Of a stretch of DNA of 64,000 nt, positions 59,393 through 64,000 are shown piece by piece. A program made the translations under genes and the position numbers. Under the pieces are notes generated by a model that was not told where the DNA came from, did no database searches, and worked only from the letters and a program-made list of their open reading frames with translations. How positions within the stretch are numbered: the first letter of the stretch is position 1; each line of letters opens with the position of its first letter. The DNA is from Omphiscola glabra (Eukaryota; Mollusca; Gastropoda; Lymnaeidae), in assembly GCA_964017045.1 (NCBI GenBank), contig OZ024801.1, positions 30,972,049 through 31,036,048 on the forward strand, given 5' to 3'.

Positions 59393-59982
59393 CATTCAAA
59401 TGTTCACGTATTAATTTAAACGCCAATCCCTCAAACGTAAATAAAAGACAGGGACGTAATCGAGATAGGTTTGTAAATTGATGTCGATAGCCTACCTTAG
59501 ATACATGTGCGCCTTCAACAACACTAAAACTACTAAAAGATCAATAAATTAGAACATATTACATCCTGGCTGATGCCCAGGAGTTTATCCGTGACGTCAT
59601 TTGCGTGGATTCACTCCCCTTATTTTTTAAATATTTTTTTAAATAGAGTTACATTTTCATTAATATGACGGTGGCAAATTTTTATTGATTTTTATTGGTT
59701 GATTAATTATAATTTTTAAAATTTCATTGGTTGGCCTATTAAATATGTTAATAAGCGCCGCCAAGCGGCGCCATTTTTTAAGATAATCTTAGAGGGTGAG
59801 CACGCTGTGTTTCATTAATTTTTGGATATTCTTTTCGTTGGAACCTGAAATAAAGTGTGTAAAAATGTATTCCATGAAAATGTAAGTTGGGTTTTCATTA
59901 CTTCTTTATTTTATAATTAATTTGGCCATTTCTTTTTTTTTTTTTTTTTAAATTTTCCTACTTTTCAGGGTCAAAACCCAGC
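59393..59982. other. Unique AT-rich spacer with a GC hairpin
   Basis: GCGCCGC-CAA-GCGGCGC at 59755-59771 is a perfect hairpin followed by T-rich sequence. TGACGTCA is at 59592-59599. Inverted CCAAT motifs (ATTGGTTG) lie at about 59694 and 59727. No gene. Confidence 0.5.
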
Positions 59983-60250
59983 GCAACGTTAGGCTAAGGA
60001 GAGTGTCAAAACGCTGGTTCCGATAGGGTCAAAACCCTGTTAGGGAGAGGGTCAAAACCCTGTTAGGGAGATGGTCAAAACCCTGTTAGGGGAGGGTCAA
60101 AACCCTGTTAGGGAGAGGGTCAAAACCCTGTTCGGGAGAGGGTCAAAACCCTGTTAGGGAGAGGGTCAAAACCCTGTTAGGGAGAGGGTCAAAACCCTGT
60201 TAGGGAGAGGGTCAAAACCCTGTTAGGGAGAGGGTCAAAACTCTGTTAAG
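59983..60250. repeat. 23-bp minisatellite with internal mini-hairpin
   Basis: About eleven units of GGGAGAGGGTCAAAACCCTG and TTA. Each contains AGGGT-CAAA-ACCCT, a 5-bp stem. TTAGGG occurs in every unit, telomere-like in sequence but not in spacing. Confidence 0.93.
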
Positions 60251-60351
60251 GAGGAATTTAGGGTTCAGGTTAGGGTGAGGAATATATTTATATCATTTTT
60301 TCATTTTTAAAAACTTTGTATTCGTAATTTTAGCAAAAACATGAGTTATTT

Positions 60352-60446
60352 TATTTTTCCACGGCCGCCATCTTGGTTGTCCCGACCCGTGAACACGTAA
60401 AAGTTCGCGGGTCGGGGCAACCAAGATGGCGGCCATGGTAAAAATA
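60352..60446. repeat. Near-perfect 43-bp-arm palindrome with YY1-like cores
   Basis: Arms 60352-60394 and 60403-60446 pair with about four mismatches or gaps around an 8-bp loop ACGTAAAA. Each arm carries GCCGCCATCTTGG or its complement, which contains the YY1 consensus AAGATGGCGGC (60364-60374 reversed and 60423-60433). It is GC-rich in an AT-rich setting. Confidence 0.9.
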
Positions 60447-60621
60447 GCGGATAGGCTTCTCCACATTTACCTACATCCTTTATTTTTTTTAAGTTGACCT
60501 CTTCAATCTATTGACAAATGCATAAATCAAGATAATATTTTTTATAACCAAGGTTGATAAAAAAAATAATGATTGTTTCCGATCCCGTTGAGGATAAAAA
60601 CCTTATGAACCCGTGTAAATG

Positions 60622-60725
60622 TGGATGTCTGGCATGCTGTGGATGTTTGTCGTGCTGTGGATGTTTGGCGTGCTGTGGATGTGTGGCGTGCTGTGGATGT
60701 TTGGCGTGCTGTGGATGCATGGCAT
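60622..60725. repeat. 18-bp minisatellite
   Basis: Six units of GTGGATGTTTGGCGTGCT. Confidence 0.92.
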
Positions 60726-60890
60726 GACTGATGCACTCATACATAAACGTGTGTTATGATTAGAATCTTATGATGTGTCTCCCCTCATCTCTGCAGAGAT
60801 TGAACGGACCATGACCGATGCACTCATACATAAACGTGTGTTATGATTAGAATCTTATGATGTGGCTCCCCTCATCTCTACAGACATTCT
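60726..60890. repeat. 87-bp tandem duplication containing acceptor-like sites
   Basis: Two copies starting GATGCACTCATACATAAACG share about 71 bases almost exactly and each ends with a pyrimidine-rich CTCCCCTCATCTCT followed by GCAG or ACAG. The bases after the AG differ (AGATTGAACGG versus ACATTCTATCG). Confidence 0.85.
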
Positions 60891-61054
60891 ATCGAGTGGG
60901 ATGAACCAGTCGTGGAGTGTTGAGGGTGTGCTCTGGCGGGAAAGGAGGCGGATAGGCTGGTGGAAGGGGGGGGGGGGTCGGGGCTCATCGACTTAAAGAG
61001 TCAAAGATCAGTTTAAAGTTAAAAGAGAGTCATTTGATATGAAATTAATGTTTA

Positions 61055-61380
61055 AAAATGAAAGACATATGTTAAAAATGAACGAAATATGTTAAAAATG
61101 AAAGACATATGTTAAAAATGAACGAAATATGTTAAAAATGAAAGACATATGTTAAAAATTAAAGACATATGTTAAAAATGAAAGACATGTTAAAAATGAA
61201 AGACATGTTAAAAATGAAAGACATGTTAAAAATGAAAGACATGTTAAAAATGAAAGACATGTTAAAAATGAAAGACATGTTAAAAATGAAAGACATATGT
61301 TAAAAATTAAAGACATGTGTTAAAAATGAAAGACATATGTTAAAAATGAAAGACATATGTTAAAAATAAAGACTGATGTT
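61055..61380. repeat. 16-19-bp minisatellite
   Basis: About eighteen units of TTAAAAATGAAAGACATATG. Seven central units lack ATA (GACATGTT) and form a 16-bp block between 19-bp blocks. Confidence 0.93.
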
Positions 61381-61545
61381 TAAAAGAACAATTTGTTACA
61401 CTGAAGAGCAGATGTTTCATAAGAAAGAAGATACATGCATTGAATATTTCAAAGGCAGCTGCAATGGAAACAAATATATAATTGATATCTGTCACATACA
61501 AACAACTTAAAGGGTTTTTTCCTTCAAGAAAACAAACAAACGTAC

Positions 61546-61610
61546 CAGCCATAGAGTGACCGCTCCAATGCTGACCAGGCCCCCGATGATGGCCATAGTT
61601 TGGGTCATGG
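61546..61610 (-). CDS. Candidate exon encoding one hydrophobic helix
   Basis: On the minus strand an acceptor CTTCGCTCAG (ending 61611) and a strong donor CTG|GTACGT (donor at 61545) bracket 65 bases. The frame, after two leftover bases, reads MTQTMAIIGGLVSIGAVTLW and L, ending in phase 0. This is a plausible transmembrane segment with GC-rich third positions in unique sequence. It resembles helices of small multi-span membrane proteins, but a family cannot be named from 21 residues. No neighbouring exon was found. Confidence 0.35.
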
Positions 61611-62012
61611 CTGAGCGAAGGTCAGGGTTATAATTACGACAAGAAAAGTCACTTCCGTAAAGCTGTCACTGTGAGTAATCAACACAATCCTATGGTTTTG
61701 CCTTGTTTGTTTCCCATCACTGCTAAATCCACTGGGGGTGCGAACTGTTTGCGTCACGAGATCACACTTCAACCTGATGAGAAAAGTAAACAGTAGCAAA
61801 TAATATATGGGTATGTTATACAGTATGACACCTGGGCAACTGCGCTATAATTTGGGATTAGGGTGGGGGGCCTAGGGGCGGGGGTAACGTCGTAAACTCA
61901 CTGCTGATTGTTTCACCAATCTGTTGGCTATATCTTTTACTATCCTCCATAACCGTGGGGGGAGGGGGGGGCAATTAGCCTTTTGTTTTTATTCCCACAT
62001 ACAGCCATCATT

Positions 62013-62143
62013 CAGGGGTGTATCTTGTGTTTAGTGACACCCAGGGCGGGCCTAAGATAGCATCCCTCCATCATATAAATACGAAAAGGTGCCATCCATG
62101 GTGGTCATCAACTCTGCCCACCTCCTTCCGTGCTACGCCATTG
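62013..62143. mobile_element. Possible short hAT-type element
   Basis: It starts CAGGGGTGTATCTTGTG and ends CCGTGCTACGCCATTG. Flanking octamers CCATCATT and CCATTATA match at six of eight. The interior CACCCAGGGCGGGCC is like other short hAT elements. The ends are not clearly inverted repeats. Confidence 0.4.
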
Positions 62144-62570
62144 CCATTATAGCCAGGATAGTTCAAAACTTTAATCAAAGTCTTATAATTAGAGGAAAAG
62201 ATTGTAGTTAGTGATTGTATGTAGTGATTGCTTGTATTAATTTTATGTTATGATTATTTGTAGAGATTTTGGTAATTTTTGTTTGACCACAGTTTTGTTT
62301 CTAAACTGTCGCTAAATAAGAAAAGGACGCAACAAAACGTGTCGTCAAAAAGCCTTCTTCAGCAAACAAACAACAGAAAAAGCAATGTAAAAACATATTA
62401 ATAAATAAACAATTAGCTGCAATGTAGTGTCCGAGGAGACAGCAAGAGGAATATGATCTCAAATAAGAACATCGTCATTTTGCCCCATCATCTATATAAT
62501 ATATATACTGTGTGCTGAATAGTTCTTATACCGAATAGTATATGTGTATATGTATAAATTTATATATATA
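62144..62570. other. Unique spacer with a retroelement-like motif
   Basis: It holds the string related to 46105-46150 (see there) at about 62332-62372 and AT-rich sequence. No gene. Confidence 0.45.
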
Positions 62571-63351
62571 CTAGCCGATATACCCGGCGTCACCCGGGAA
62601 TCCATTAGTACCCCGATCCCGGTGGCCTACAGATCCCGTTAGGATACTGTTCTCTGTAGGATCCCGTTCCATCTAGGGACCTTCCTTTACAATGTTATCC
62701 CATTTCCTGATTTGGTCGTGACATAGATTTAGCTTTTTAAAGATATCGAACTTTCTGGAAAATTCTAGATTGGATATTCTTAGTTTTAAATACACCGATA
62801 TCTAAAAACGGACAGTGCAGTGTATTGCTACCACGTTAGGCCTATATCCATCAATTCACAAAAAAACTGAAGTGTTATCTAAGCCTATTGACCTATAGAA
62901 CTTTCTGGAAAATTCTAGATTAAATGTATTATCCTCCCCGAACTGTGTAAAAACATTCTTTTATTAGTAATAAAAATACTAATAATAATAATAAAAAATG
63001 AATTTCTATAACTATAGTACATTTATTAAAAGAGGGGCCCCGGGGGCCCATTCCATAATTGTACCGAATTAGTTTTGCCTGAGATGGGGCCCTATAATAA
63101 TCATTCAGGTAAGTTATGAAGTTACAATTTTAAATTTGTCCCATTAAAATCTATTGAATAATGCCATAGATAAAGCGTTTTAAAGTTATCGAACTTTCTG
63201 GAAAATTCTAGATTGGATATTATTAGTTTTACATCCACCGTTATTTCCATATGGACTAAGAAGTGTATTGCAACAAAGCTAAGCCTATATCCATCAATTC
63301 ACATAGAACCTATAGTGTTGTCTAAGCCTATTGATATTTATATAGCTTATA
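62571..63351. repeat. Unclassified interspersed repeat with internal duplication
   Basis: It begins with CTAGCCGATATACCCGGCGT, a string common at the start of interspersed repeats in invertebrate genomes. TATCGAACTTTCTGGAAAAT followed by TCTAGATTGGATATT occurs at 62745 and 63187, with matching downstream CTATATCCATCAATTCACA. It looks like diverged members of the satellite that follows. Confidence 0.65.
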
Positions 63352-64000
63352 TAAGGAAAAATGAAACGGGGCCCCCGGCCCCAAAGGAATGGATATTATG
63401 AGTTCAGTACCCTTTTGTATTTGAGTATGGATAATCAAGTGTATTTTTACTAATTTTGGTCAAGATCCATCCATTCATGTAGGCGTATTAAGCGTATCAC
63501 TATTTATATAGCTCATATAAGGAAAAATGAAATGGGGCCCCCGGCCCCAGAAGAATGGATATTATGAGTTTAGTACCCTTCGGTATTTGGGTATGGATAA
63601 TCAAGTGTACGTGTACTAAGTTTGATCTATATCCATCCATTCATATAGGAGTATTAAGCCTATCGATATTTATATAGCTCATATAAGGAAAAATGAAATG
63701 GGGCCCCCGGCCCCAGGAGAATAGATATTATGAGTTCAGTACCCTTCGGTATTTGAATGTGGATAATCAAGTGTACGTGTACTAAGTTTGATCGATATCC
63801 ATCCATTCACGTAGGAGTATTTGTTTGAACATTTTTTATATAGCTCATATAAGGAAAAATGAAATGGGGCCCCCGGCCCCAGGAGAATGGATATTATGAG
63901 TTCAGTACCCATTAGTATTTGAGTATGGATAATCAAGTGTACGTGTACTAAGTTTGATCGATGTCCATCCATTCACGTAGGAGCATTTGTTTGTAATTTT
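63352..64000. repeat. 166-bp satellite continuing past window end
   Basis: GGGGCCCCCGGCCCC recurs at 63368, 63534, 63700 and 63866, exactly 166 bp apart. Between lie ATGGATATTATGAGTTCAGT, ACCCTTCGGTATTTGAG and AAGTTTGATCGATATCCATC. An earlier diverged GGGGCCCCGGGGGCCC at 63034 is 334 bp upstream, two units. The repeat runs off the right edge. Confidence 0.9.

Noticed and set aside
59755..59780. Rho-independent terminator (GC hairpin then T run)
   Set aside because: It looks like one, but the DNA is animal nuclear sequence with no bacterial gene nearby.

Overview
This is nuclear DNA from an animal, most likely a mollusc and plausibly a gastropod. There are no bacterial or phage genes, no operons, no ribosome binding sites, no CRISPR, and no tRNA or rRNA that I can recognise. 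The window holds short non-autonomous hAT-type transposons with 8-bp target duplications, one family of which closely matches the SPIN (Space Invader) family. It also holds a poly(T) retro-insertion scar, CA and GA microsatellites and intron-like splice signals. The mollusc call is inference: SPIN elements have been reported from a pond snail as well as from tetrapods and a bug, and the extreme minisatellite load would suit a gastropod. Species cannot be fixed from this sequence alone.

About half of the 64 kb is tandem repeat: roughly fifty separate arrays with units of 11 to 166 bp, mostly unrelated in sequence. The largest is a 9.8-kb satellite (10327-20142) of 33/34-bp units plus a truncated 23-bp unit. 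Inside it a block of about 3.6 kb is repeated in tandem almost without change. Other striking arrays are 11 copies of an 81-bp unit (3061-3950), 36 copies of a 14-mer (4464-4970), 52 almost perfect copies of a 15-mer (5155-5942), about 20 copies of a 47-mer (41634-42577), 17 copies of a 49-mer (55556-56420), and a satellite of exact 166-bp period running off the right end. The long open reading frames in these arrays come from repeat period, not from genes.

Between the arrays lie old and young transposon copies. Four SPIN-like elements are at 436, 24437, 44466 and 45691. Three other hAT-type elements with supported ends are at 20334, 23871, 30036 and 30915 (four loci), and weaker candidates are at 23576, 53300 and 62013. 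There are also three copies of a GC-rich dispersed family (4131, 7048, 9847) and a diverged pair of another family (170 and 20705). Several arrays clearly grew inside, or were later split by, these elements.

No complete gene can be supported. A few short stretches in unique sequence look like exons because a good splice acceptor or donor abuts a coding-like frame: 1265-1462 (-), 26111-26288 (+), 43031-43094 (+), 48795-48875 and 49016-49073 (-), 54257-54391 (-) and 61546-61610 (-, one hydrophobic helix). All are tentative. The window therefore looks like intergenic or intronic DNA, possibly in a subtelomeric or otherwise recombination-prone region.
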